Shown here: in pieces, positions 52,731-61,280 of the stretch | How the letters are laid out: each line of letters begins with the position of its first letter | How positions within the stretch are numbered: the stretch's first letter is position 1 | Origin: Chloroflexota bacterium | Lineage (GTDB): Bacteria > Chloroflexota > Dehalococcoidia > Lucifugimonadales > JACPQL01 | Length of the DNA stretch: 64,000 bases | NCBI GenBank assembly: GCA_016190445.1 | Contig: JACPQL010000007.1 | Coordinates: 32,205 to 96,204, forward strand | Direction of reading: 5' to 3' | Made by a program: the position numbers and the translations under genes | The notes under the pieces: model-generated | Told to the model about the DNA's origin: nothing | Databases searched by the model: none | What the model saw: the letters and a program-made list of their open reading frames with translations, nothing else

Positions 52731-53963
52731 TTAGAGGAGCCCCAGGGGCTGGTGGCCAGTGATCTGGGCCGCCTCCATCCGCTGCTGCTCTTCCGATGGC
52801 ACCCCCAGAAGCTCGCCCAGAATGAACTCGTTGTGTTCTCCCAGAGATGGCGGTGGCCTGCGGATCGTCCCCGGCGTTTTGGAGAGGTGAACGTGGACTC
52901 CAAAGGTCTTGAATGTCCCTACCTCCTTGCGCTCCAGGGAGACCATGAAGTCCCGTGCCTGGATATGGGGGTCCTCCACCAGGTCCTTGGGGCTGCTCAC
53001 GGCACCACAGGGCACACCCGCCTTCTGCATCTGCTCCATCACCTCTCGCTTGTCCCTGCGGGAGGTCCACTCCTCAATACACCGGTCTAGCTCCTCCCGG
53101 TGCTTGCGCCGGCCCAGGGGGTCGGAAAAGCGAGGGTCGGAGGCCAGCTCTGGCATGCCCAGGACCCGGCACAGCGCCTCCCACTCCTCCTGAGTACCCA
53201 CGGCGATGACCACCCAGGCATCCTCTCCCTGGCACCGGTATACCCCGTGGGGGGTCTGGGAGGGATGGTCGTTCCCCCACTGGGGGCGCACCTTGTGGTT
53301 GATGCTGGCGTCCACCAGCTTCTCGCCGATGAGGCGGCCCGATGCCTCGATGTGGGATAGGTCAATGAACTGGCCGCGGCCGGTGCGACGCCGATGGTAG
53401 ACGGCGAGCAGGACCGCCAGCACGCCGTTGTAGCCAGCGATAGGGTCCGCCAGCCCTACGCCGCTGCCCAGGGGATAGCCGTCCTCATAGGAGGTCTGCC
53501 AGCTCAGCCCGCTGGTCTGCTCCACGTTGGTGCCGAAGCCCAGGTACTCCTGCCACGGGCCCGTGGAGCCGAAGGCGGGCATGGATAGGGCGATGATGCT
53601 GGGGTTGAGCTTCGTAAGCTCCGGGTAGGTGAGGCCAAAGCGGCGCATCACCCGGACGCTGAAGTTCTCCACGAAAACGTCGCTGATCCTCACCATGTCC
53701 CGGATGAGTGCCGCCCCCTCCGGAGTGGTGAGGTCCAGGGTGACATCGTATTTATTCCGGTTGACATTGTTCCAGGCGCCGCGGCGCTCCCAGAACTTGG
53801 GGTCCTCCGGGTTCTGCCCCATGATGCGCCACCAGTCCACCCTCTGTATGGACTCCACCTTGACGATCTCCGCTCCCAGATCGCCCAGCAGGTAGGTGGT
53901 GGTCGGCCCCGCCCACCCCTGGCTCAGGTCCAGGACCCGGATTCCTGCCAACGGTAGCTTCAT
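52731..53963 (-). CDS. CaiB/BaiF CoA-transferase, Asp-type subunit, pair 2
   Basis: About 410 residues from ATG 53963, which has GGAGAG upstream; the ATG at 53978 directly after the preceding stop is an alternative. Family start LPLAGIRVLDLSQGWAGPTT and end PPPSLGEHN are present. The catalytic Asp is residue 173 in LADPIAGYNG, with YHRRRTGRGQ at the right distance. The partner immediately upstream has His instead. The pair should act as one enzyme on an unknown acid. Confidence 0.92.
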   Translation of the reverse strand: MKLPLAGIRVLDLSQGWAGPTTTYLLGDLGAEIVKVESIQRVDWWRIMGQNPEDPKFWERRGAWNNVNRNKYDVTLDLTTPEGAALIRDMVRISDVFVENFSVRVMRRFGLTYPELTKLNPSIIALSMPAFGSTGPWQEYLGFGTNVEQTSGLSWQTSYEDGYPLGSGVGLADPIAGYNGVLAVLLAVYHRRRTGRGQFIDLSHIEASGRLIGEKLVDASINHKVRPQWGNDHPSQTPHGVYRCQGEDAWVVIAVGTQEEWEALCRVLGMPELASDPRFSDPLGRRKHREELDRCIEEWTSRRDKREVMEQMQKAGVPCGAVSSPKDLVEDPHIQARDFMVSLERKEVGTFKTFGVHVHLSKTPGTIRRPPPSLGEHNEFILGELLGVPSEEQQRMEAAQITGHQPLGLL

Positions 53964-53978
53964 AGGGGGTCTCTCCAT

Positions 53979-55175
53979 CTAGATGACGCCGCTCTGGCGC
54001 AGCACCGCCAGCTCCTCCCTAGTGTAACCCAGCCAGCCGCAGTAGACCTCCTGGTTGTGCTGGCCCAGCAGGGGGGCAGGGCTCACCGGACGGGCTGGCG
54101 TCTCGTACATCCTGAAGGGCGGCCCCGGCTGGGTCTCTTTTCCAGTTACCGGATGCTCCACCTCGGAGAGGTACCCTCGCTCATGGTGCTGTTCCAGGGC
54201 CAGCACTTCCGGCGGGTTGGGCACTAGGCCCATGGGTATGCGCATCGCCTGGCCCCCGTGGAAGAGGTCGTCCTTGGTGCGACCCTTCACGTGCTCCGCC
54301 ACCAGGTCCCGCAGCTCGGCGGCGTACTGGCGGCGCACATACCCGTTGGCGAAGCGGGGGTCCTCCACCAGCTCGGGCATGTCCAGGAAGGCGCACAGCA
54401 GGTCAAAATGCTCCTGCATCAGGGCGTTCACCCCTATCCAACCGTCCTTGGCGGGGAGGACAGAGCCGCTGTAGAAGATATTGCCGCGCCTGCCCCGGTT
54501 GATCCCTTTCATGATGTAGTCCCCCATGGCAAAGGCCATGATGGGCACCAGGGACTCTAAGTGGTTCATGTCCACCCTTTGGCCAGTCCCCGTCTCCTGG
54601 GCGCACAGCAGGGCAGCCACGGTGCCAGCGGCGCTGATGGTCCCGGTCATGTAGTGACTTGTCCACCCTCCCGGAGTCAGGGGCTCCCGGTCCGGCTCCC
54701 CAGTCTGGAATGTCCACCCTGCCAGGGCCGCGTGGATGGCGTGAGTGGCTTTATAGTCACGGTAGGGACCGGAGAGGCCGAAGTTGGTGATGGAGGTGTA
54801 CACCAGCGCGGGGTTCACCTTCTCCAGCGTCTCGTACCCCAGGCCCAGGCTGTCCATGACACCGGGGCCCAGGTCCTCCACCAGGACGTGGGCCCGACGC
54901 GCCAGTTGCTGGAAGATGTCTACTCCGGCGGGATGCCGCAGGTTGAGGGTTATCCCCTTTTTGCTGGCGTTCAGATAGTGGAAGGGGCAGCTCTTCTCCG
55001 GGTGTGGGTCTTCCTGGGCAAAGGGTCCAAGGTTGCGGGCCGGGTCTCCCTGGCCCGGAGGCTCCACCTTGACCACCTCTGCCCCAAAGTCCGCCAGCAG
55101 CTTGGCGCAATATGGCCCTGAGACCTCCTGGGCCACTTCGAGGACGGTTACGCCTGTGAGTGGTGCCGAGTCCAT
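53979..55175 (-). CDS. CaiB/BaiF CoA-transferase, His-type (Asp-lacking) subunit, pair 2
   Basis: 398 residues from ATG 55175; the longer frame to 55283 adds non-conserved sequence. No good ribosome site is seen before the ATG. N-terminal LTGVTVLEVAQEVSGPYCAKLLADFGAEVVKVE is typical. The place of the catalytic Asp is His174 in GWTSHYMTG (codon 54656-54654), the same residue number as in pair 1 and in the fused enzyme. Its TAG directly abuts the next gene. Substrate unknown. Confidence 0.9.
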   Translation of the reverse strand: MDSAPLTGVTVLEVAQEVSGPYCAKLLADFGAEVVKVEPPGQGDPARNLGPFAQEDPHPEKSCPFHYLNASKKGITLNLRHPAGVDIFQQLARRAHVLVEDLGPGVMDSLGLGYETLEKVNPALVYTSITNFGLSGPYRDYKATHAIHAALAGWTFQTGEPDREPLTPGGWTSHYMTGTISAAGTVAALLCAQETGTGQRVDMNHLESLVPIMAFAMGDYIMKGINRGRRGNIFYSGSVLPAKDGWIGVNALMQEHFDLLCAFLDMPELVEDPRFANGYVRRQYAAELRDLVAEHVKGRTKDDLFHGGQAMRIPMGLVPNPPEVLALEQHHERGYLSEVEHPVTGKETQPGPPFRMYETPARPVSPAPLLGQHNQEVYCGWLGYTREELAVLRQSGVI

Positions 55176-55360
55176 AGGGTAGAGCGTCGCTGGGAAAGTG
55201 TTACAGGTGGAGAGAGTACCCCACTGAGGCCTGGTTGTAAAGGGAGTGTACTCGTGTGGCCTGGCTTGTGGGAGCCGCGCCAAAGTCTAGATTCCCACAA
55301 GAGGCGACAAACGCCTAATAGAGCGCTCCTTTTCGTCACAGCTTGGCCTGATAACGTCTA

Positions 55361-55388
55361 TTGACAGCGGCCAACCGTTTGCTATAAG
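55361..55388 (+). promoter_or_regulatory. Promoter of the ABC-transporter operon
   Basis: TTGACA (55361-55366), 16 bases, TATAAG (55383-55388), about 80 bases before the transporter gene. The rest of the 298-base divergent gap (55176-55473) shows no gene. Confidence 0.7.
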
Positions 55389-55473
55389 GTGCTACCACCG
55401 TTTCGGGCCAGAAGCGGGCATTGAGCAGATGCTCCTCGGAACGTGAAGGCCGGTCGGCAAGGAGGTACGGGCG

Positions 55474-57225
55474 ATGAGGGCACTTCGGGCGGGCAAGCGG
55501 CTTTCAGCTCTCCTGGTGGTCCTGGCGGCGCTTCTCCTGATGGGCGCCTGCGCTGGCGCAGAGCCCACGGCTACACCCAGCCCAACTCCAACCTCCGCCG
55601 TGGCCCCGGCGGCGACGCCTACCCCAACGCCCAGGGGGACACCCACGCCCACACCCACTATCAGGGTGGTGCTGGTGGCGACACCCACGCCGACGCCAAC
55701 CACTGCCGCGCCAGTGGTGGTGAAGGCCAGCGGCAGGGTGGTCATCACCATGGAGCCTCCCACCACGGGCCTGATTGACCCCGCCCAGTCGCGCGGGAAT
55801 ACCGACCAGGCTTTCATGTGGGCCATCTACAACTGCACGGTAGGTGGCGCCGACGAGCGGATGGCCCTGGCACCGGGCATCGCCACCAAGTGGGAGATGA
55901 GCGGCGACGGCAAGACCTGGACATACACCATACGCAAGGACGTCAAGTTCCACGATGGCACCCTGGTGCGCCCCGAGGACATCAAGTTCACCGTGGAGAA
56001 CTACGTGAAACTCAAGTCCTACCGGGCCCCGGTCTACACGGAGCTGGTGGAAAGCATCGAGACAAAGGGAGATGACACTGTCATCGTGCACATGAAGAAG
56101 CAGGACGTTTTCCTGCCCTACTGGATGTCGGACCTGGACACGTCGGGCCACTGCGGGATTGTGCCCAAGGCGTACAAGGAGAGGGTGGGCGACGCGGCCT
56201 TTTCCAAGAAGCCGGTGGGCACGGGGCCCTTCAAGCCGGTGTCGCACGCGGCCCAGGAGTACCTGGAGGTGACGGCCTTCCCGGAGCACTTCAAGAATGC
56301 GCCCCGCATCGAGTCGGCGCGCTTCGTGATCGTGGGGGAGGAGACCACGCGGATGGCGCAGCTCAAGGTGGGGGAGGCGGACGCAGCCCAGCTCTCCACC
56401 CGGCAACTGGCGGCTTTGCAGAAGGACGCAAAGCTGCGACCCATCATGGTCCCGGAGGTGGGCACTGTAAGTCTGAAGTACTGGGGACTGGATATGCCCG
56501 AGTCGGAGAACCCGCTGGTGAACAAGAAGGTGCGGATGGCCCTGGACTTCGCGGTGGACCGCCAGGCCATAGCCGACGCCGTGTACAGTGGGGCGGCCGA
56601 GCCAGCGGTGGTGGCGTACGGCGCCTGGCCCTCCGACCCCGTCTATCTGCGCGACCTGAAGCCTTACCCGTACGATCCCGAACGCGCCAGGGCCCTTCTG
56701 AAGGAGGCGGGCTACCCCAACCTGAGCCTGAAGCTGCACGGGGTAGACTACGGCCCCACGCCCCTGATGCCCGAGGTGGCTGAGGTGGTGGCGGCCCAGT
56801 GGCAGGCCATCGGGGTGAAGGTGGAGCTGCGGCGGTGGGAGTGGGCGGGGTACGCGCCCAAGGCCCGAGCGGGGGAGTTCAGGGGCCAGGTCTCCACCCA
56901 CATGGCCACGCACCCCGCCTTCCAGGAGAGGAGTGTGGCAGACAAAGTGTCGAGGCCCGGGACCACCTACGGGGAACAAATTGGCGCCTGGGCGCTGTTC
57001 CCGGTGTTCGAAGAGTGGTCAGCAAGGATGCAGGAGGACCCGGACCCAAAGGTGCGGGCCGAGTTGGCGGAAAAGGCAATGAGGCTTGTCTACGATGAGC
57101 ACATCTTCAACCCCATCGTCCATACATCTGGCATATGGGGGCTCAGCAGCCGCGTCAAAGCGTGGACACCGCGCGCCGGGCAGGGCCCTTTCATTAACCT
57201 CTGGACAGTGGAGGTATCCAAGTAG
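55474..57225 (+). CDS. ABC transporter substrate-binding lipoprotein, family 5
   Basis: 583 residues with an AAGGAGGT site. A signal peptide ends in a lipobox-like LLMGAC (Cys26), then a Thr/Pro-rich linker of about 50 residues (repeats of TPTPTP) spaces the domain from the membrane. The mature part has the family 5 pattern: MALAPGIATKWEMSGDGKTWTYTIRKDVKFHDGT and later RMALDFAVDRQAIADAVYSG. Such proteins bind peptides, but also nickel, opines, sugars and other small molecules. It heads the dppABCDF-like operon. Confidence 0.93.
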   Translation: MRALRAGKRLSALLVVLAALLLMGACAGAEPTATPSPTPTSAVAPAATPTPTPRGTPTPTPTIRVVLVATPTPTPTTAAPVVVKASGRVVITMEPPTTGLIDPAQSRGNTDQAFMWAIYNCTVGGADERMALAPGIATKWEMSGDGKTWTYTIRKDVKFHDGTLVRPEDIKFTVENYVKLKSYRAPVYTELVESIETKGDDTVIVHMKKQDVFLPYWMSDLDTSGHCGIVPKAYKERVGDAAFSKKPVGTGPFKPVSHAAQEYLEVTAFPEHFKNAPRIESARFVIVGEETTRMAQLKVGEADAAQLSTRQLAALQKDAKLRPIMVPEVGTVSLKYWGLDMPESENPLVNKKVRMALDFAVDRQAIADAVYSGAAEPAVVAYGAWPSDPVYLRDLKPYPYDPERARALLKEAGYPNLSLKLHGVDYGPTPLMPEVAEVVAAQWQAIGVKVELRRWEWAGYAPKARAGEFRGQVSTHMATHPAFQERSVADKVSRPGTTYGEQIGAWALFPVFEEWSARMQEDPDPKVRAELAEKAMRLVYDEHIFNPIVHTSGIWGLSSRVKAWTPRAGQGPFINLWTVEVSK

Positions 57226-57282
57226 GCCTCCATCGGAATGGGATGCGGCCAATGGCTAGTGCCAGGCCACGAAGGGTGAAGT

Positions 57283-58227
57283 GTGCAGAGGTACCTGATC
57301 CGGCGGTTCCTCCAGTCGCTGGTGACCATCTTCGGCGTGAGCGTGGTCATCTTCCTGCTGACGCGCATCGGCGGCGACCCGGTGGACACCATGCTGCCTC
57401 AGGACCGCATCACGCCCCAGGACATCGCCTTCTTCCGGGAGAAGTTTGGCCTAGACAAACCCCTGCCGGTGCAGTACGGGTACTTCGCAGCCAATGCCCT
57501 GAAGGGTGACCTGGGGCGCTCCTACCAGTGGGACAGGCCCGTGGTGGAGTTGGTGGTGGTCCGCCGGTTCCCCGCCACCCTTCAGTTGGCGGCGGCCACC
57601 ATGCTCATCGCCATAGCCGTGGGCCTGCCCGTGGGCGTCCTCTCGGCGCTGCGGCCAGGCGGTTTCATGGACAGGTTCGGCAAGCTCTTTGCTATCATGG
57701 GCCAGTGTGTGCCTCACTTCTGGGCAGGCATCATGCTTATTCTGCTTTTCTCCGTGGTGTTGGGGTTGCTGCCCACCTCAGGAAGGGGGCCTGGCCTGGG
57801 GCATCTGGAGGGGTGGAAATACCTCCTGATGCCTGCCTTCACCCTGAGCAGCTTTAGCATGGCGGCGGTCATGCGCATGACGCGCTCGTCCATGCTGGAC
57901 GTGCTGGACAGCGAGTACATAAAGCTGCTGCGCCTCAAGGGGCTACCCGAGTCGCTGGTCGTCTGGAAGCATGCTCTGCGCAACGCCGCCATCCCCGTGG
58001 TCACCCTGGCGGCGTTGCAGGTGCCCATACTGCTCCACGGCTCGGTGGTGGTGGAGACGGTCTTCGCCTGGCCGGGCATCGGATTGCTGGCCGTCCAGGC
58101 CATCACCAAGAGCGACTACCCTGTGGTGCAGGCCATAGTCCTGTATACCGCGGTCCTGGTTGTTGCCATCAACCTGGCTGTTGACGTGCTTTACGCCTAT
58201 CTGGACCCGCGGATCCGGTACGAGTAG
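57283..58227 (+). CDS. ABC transporter permease, DppB-like
   Basis: 314 residues from a GTG. Six membrane helices, the N-terminal YLIRRFLQSLVTIFGVSVVIFLLTRI and the EAA loop LRLKGLPESLVVWKHALRNAAIP are typical of the first permease of dipeptide/oligopeptide importers. It pairs with the downstream DppC-like protein. Confidence 0.95.
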   Translation: MQRYLIRRFLQSLVTIFGVSVVIFLLTRIGGDPVDTMLPQDRITPQDIAFFREKFGLDKPLPVQYGYFAANALKGDLGRSYQWDRPVVELVVVRRFPATLQLAAATMLIAIAVGLPVGVLSALRPGGFMDRFGKLFAIMGQCVPHFWAGIMLILLFSVVLGLLPTSGRGPGLGHLEGWKYLLMPAFTLSSFSMAAVMRMTRSSMLDVLDSEYIKLLRLKGLPESLVVWKHALRNAAIPVVTLAALQVPILLHGSVVVETVFAWPGIGLLAVQAITKSDYPVVQAIVLYTAVLVVAINLAVDVLYAYLDPRIRYE

Positions 58228-58235
58228 GGGGCTCT

Positions 58236-59144
58236 ATGGCCGGTGTTGCAGGTGTGGCACCATCCCGGGCGGGCCTGGCCCAGCGCTGGCTCCAGGGAGC
58301 GCAGGGGCTTCTCCAGAGGGCCCAGAGGTATCCGCTGGTCGGTGGAGGGCTCTTGGTGCTGGTGGTGCTTGCCGCCACCCTGGCCCCCCTGATGAGCCCC
58401 CACGCCCCCGACAAAATTGACCTGCGGATTGTGCTTCAGCCCCCGGCGTGGATGGATGGGGGGAACTGGCGCCATCTCCTGGGCACCGACCAGTTGGGCC
58501 GGGACCTGCTGAGCCGCATCATCTATGGAGCACGGGTATCGCTGGTGGTGGGCTTCTTCGCCGTGGCTATCGCGGGCTCGGTGGGGACGGTGGCGGCGGT
58601 GGTGGCTGGGTACTTCGGCGGGTGGGTAGACGCCGTAATCATGCGGACGACCGATGCCTTTCTGGCGATGCCTCTGCTTATGGTGGCCCTGGTGCTAGTG
58701 GGGGTCCTGGGCCCCGACCTGAAGAACATTATCTATGTCCTGGCGTTCATCTACTGGTCGCGATACGCCCGCGTGCTGCGCGGCGAGGTGCTCCAGGCCA
58801 AGACCCGTGACTATGTGGCCGCGGCCAGGGTCGCGGGGACCGGCACGCCCGTGATCCTATTCCGCCACATCTTCCCCAACGTGGTCAATTCCCTCATCAT
58901 CCTGGCCACCTTGATGCTGGGTGTCACCATCCTGGCCGAGGCCTCCCTCAGCTTTCTGGGCCTGGGCGTGCCACCACCAACGCCTGCCTGGGGGTCCATG
59001 CTGGCTGAGGGGCGCGAGTACCTGGACACGGCCTGGTGGATATCCACCTTCCCAGGTGTGGCCATTGTGCTCACGGTGCTGGCCTCCAACCTCCTGGGTG
59101 ACTGGCTCAGGCTGAGGCTGGACCCCAAGCGACGGCAGTTGTAG
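58236..59144 (+). CDS. ABC transporter permease, DppC-like
   Basis: 302 residues. The conserved LLGTDQLGRDLLSRIIYGARVSL after the first helix and the loop AARVAGTGTPVILFRHIFPNV are family-typical. It starts eight bases after the first permease. A 116-base gap with two hairpins separates it from the ATPase genes. Confidence 0.95.
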   Translation: MAGVAGVAPSRAGLAQRWLQGAQGLLQRAQRYPLVGGGLLVLVVLAATLAPLMSPHAPDKIDLRIVLQPPAWMDGGNWRHLLGTDQLGRDLLSRIIYGARVSLVVGFFAVAIAGSVGTVAAVVAGYFGGWVDAVIMRTTDAFLAMPLLMVALVLVGVLGPDLKNIIYVLAFIYWSRYARVLRGEVLQAKTRDYVAAARVAGTGTPVILFRHIFPNVVNSLIILATLMLGVTILAEASLSFLGLGVPPPTPAWGSMLAEGREYLDTAWWISTFPGVAIVLTVLASNLLGDWLRLRLDPKRRQL

Positions 59145-59148
59145 AAAC

Positions 59149-59179
59149 TGCTGCAAAAGTCCCCAGGACTTTTACAGCA
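59149..59179. repeat. Hairpin repeat between dppC- and dppD-like genes
   Basis: TGCTGCAAAAGTCC pairs with GGACTTTTACAGCA, one mismatch, loop CCA. It resembles the GCTGAAAAA hairpins at 42523 and 42583. A second GTCCCC/GGGGAC-type palindrome follows (about 59183-59211). It may lower expression of the ATPase genes relative to the permeases. Confidence 0.5.
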
Positions 59180-59260
59180 CATGTCCCCACCCCCAGGGGA
59201 GTTGGGGGACCCCGTTGCAAAACGAAGTTTGACAATGGCCTGTAGGGAGGGCGGTGGAGA

Positions 59261-60256
59261 ATGAGTGGCACCGCAGACAGCGTGCTTCTGGATGTCCGCG
59301 ACCTGAGGACCCACTTCTTCACCCGATATGGGGTGGCGAAGGCTGTAGACGGGGTGAGCTTCCACGTGCGGGAGGGGGAGACGCTGGGCCTGGTGGGGGA
59401 GTCTGGGTGTGGCAAGACCGTCACCAGCCTCTCCATCGTCCGCATGGTGCCCAGGCCGGCGGGGCGGATAGTGGGAGGCGAGGTGCGGCTGGCGGGGGAA
59501 AACCTGCTGGAGATGGACGAGAAGGAGATGCAGCGGGTGCGGGGCAGGAAGGTCGCCATGATCCTCCAAGACCCGATGATGTCTTTGGACCCGGTTTTTA
59601 GCATTGGGGAGCAGGTGGCGGAGCCGATCCGCTGGCACCAGAAGGTCACCGGCAGCGCCCTCTGGGAGCATGTGGTCTCCATGCTGCGGCTGGTGAAGAT
59701 ACCTGCACCCGACGTGAGAGTCCGGGAGTTCCCTCACCAGATGAGTGGTGGGATGAGGCAGCGCATCGTGGGGGCCATCGGCCTCTCGTGCCAGCCGCGC
59801 CTGCTCATCGCCGACGAGCCCACCACCTCTCTGGACGTCACCATCCAGGGGCAGTTCCTCCAGTTGCTGTCGGAGCTGAAGGAGCAGCGGGGCCTCTCCA
59901 TGATACTGATCACTCACAACCTGGGCATTGTGGCCTGGGTGTGCGACCGGGTGGCCATCATGTACGCCGGGAGGATAGTGGAGACGGCCCCGGTGGTGGA
60001 GATCTTCCACAGGCCCCAGCACCCCTACACCCAGGCGCTTATAGGCTCCGTCCCAAGGTTCGGCCAGCGGGTGCGCCGTCTGACCGCCATCGAGGGCCAG
60101 CCCGCCGACGTTCGCCAGCTACCGCCGGGCTGTTCCTTTCACCCCCGGTGCCCCCATGCCAAGGACGTATGCCGGCGTGAGTACCCACCGGAGAGGGCGC
60201 TGGGGCCCCAGCACAGGGTCAGTTGCTGGCTTGTGGATGGGCAGGGCCATGACTAG
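59261..60256 (+). CDS. ABC transporter ATP-binding protein, DppD-like
   Basis: 331 residues. P-loop GESGCGKT, signature MSGGMRQRI and Walker B LLIADEPTTSLDVT are present. The C-terminal oligopeptide-transporter extension with Cys residues (PGCSFHPRCPHAKDVC) may bind a Fe-S cluster, as known in DppD/OppD relatives. It overlaps the next ATPase gene by eight bases. Confidence 0.95.
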   Translation: MSGTADSVLLDVRDLRTHFFTRYGVAKAVDGVSFHVREGETLGLVGESGCGKTVTSLSIVRMVPRPAGRIVGGEVRLAGENLLEMDEKEMQRVRGRKVAMILQDPMMSLDPVFSIGEQVAEPIRWHQKVTGSALWEHVVSMLRLVKIPAPDVRVREFPHQMSGGMRQRIVGAIGLSCQPRLLIADEPTTSLDVTIQGQFLQLLSELKEQRGLSMILITHNLGIVAWVCDRVAIMYAGRIVETAPVVEIFHRPQHPYTQALIGSVPRFGQRVRRLTAIEGQPADVRQLPPGCSFHPRCPHAKDVCRREYPPERALGPQHRVSCWLVDGQGHD

Positions 60257-61280
60257 CCAAGAAGAGACGGTGCTCCTAGCGACCGGGCTCACCAAGCATT
60301 TCCCCGTCTCCCGGGGCATTGTGCTCAAGCGCCAGATTGGCGCGGTGAAGGCGGTGGACGGTATTGACTTCGCCATCTCTGCGGGCAGCACCTTTGGCCT
60401 GGTGGGGGAGTCGGGGTGTGGCAAGACCACTACAGGAAAGATGGTGGTTATGCTGGAGAAGCCCACCCAGGGAGAGCTGGTGCTGGAGGGCAGGAGCATG
60501 CTCGGCTCTTCCTCAGGGGTGCGCAGGCAGTTGCGGGGCAGGGCGCAGATGGTGTTCCAGGACCCCTACAGCTCCCTGAACCCTCGCATGCGGGTGGGCG
60601 ACATCATTGCCGAGCCCTTGAGGGCCCGGGGGGATATGTCGCGCCGGGAGACGCGGGAGCGGGTCCGGGAGCTGGCGGCAGTGGTGGGGCTTCCCCCTGA
60701 GACGCCGGACCTGTACCCGCACGAGTTTAGCGGGGGGCAGCGTCAGCGCATAGCCGTGGCCCGCGCCCTCTCCTCCAGCCCGCGGCTCGTCGTGCTGGAC
60801 GAACCCGTCTCCGCACTGGACGTCTCCATCCGGGCCCAGGTGATGAACCTGCTCCAGGACGTTCAGGAGCGGTTCCACCTCTCTTACCTGCTTATCTCCC
60901 ACGACCTTGCCGGGGTGTACCACATGAGCGCACAGGTAGGGGTGATGTACCTGGGCAAGTTCATGGAGGTGGCTGGCAGCCAGGAGTTGTACGAGAACCC
61001 ATTACACCCGTACACCAAGGCTTTGCTGGCGGCGGCGCTGCCGGCGGACCCGGGTGTGCGGCGGGAGAAGATGGTGGTTGCAGGGGAGGTCCCCAGCCCG
61101 CTTAATCCACCGCCGGGCTGCCGCTTTCATCCTCGCTGCCCCTTCGCCTTCGAGCGGTGTCGGCTGGAAGAGCCGGTGCTTCGCGAGGCGGCCCCCCAGC
61201 ACCTGGTGGCCTGCCACCTGTACTTTGATGGCCCCGCACCACGCCAGGATAGGCCCCAGGAGAGCGCCGATGGCCGATGA
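60249..61280 (+). CDS. ABC transporter ATP-binding protein, DppF-like
   Basis: 343 residues from ATG 60249. P-loop GESGCGKT, signature FSGGQRQRI and Walker B LVVLDEPVSALDVS are intact, and the Cys-containing tail PGCRFHPRCPFAFERC is present. Its stop overlaps the next gene, the fused CoA-transferase, by eleven bases, tying substrate uptake to CoA activation. Confidence 0.95.
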   Translation: MTSQEETVLLATGLTKHFPVSRGIVLKRQIGAVKAVDGIDFAISAGSTFGLVGESGCGKTTTGKMVVMLEKPTQGELVLEGRSMLGSSSGVRRQLRGRAQMVFQDPYSSLNPRMRVGDIIAEPLRARGDMSRRETRERVRELAAVVGLPPETPDLYPHEFSGGQRQRIAVARALSSSPRLVVLDEPVSALDVSIRAQVMNLLQDVQERFHLSYLLISHDLAGVYHMSAQVGVMYLGKFMEVAGSQELYENPLHPYTKALLAAALPADPGVRREKMVVAGEVPSPLNPPPGCRFHPRCPFAFERCRLEEPVLREAAPQHLVACHLYFDGPAPRQDRPQESADGR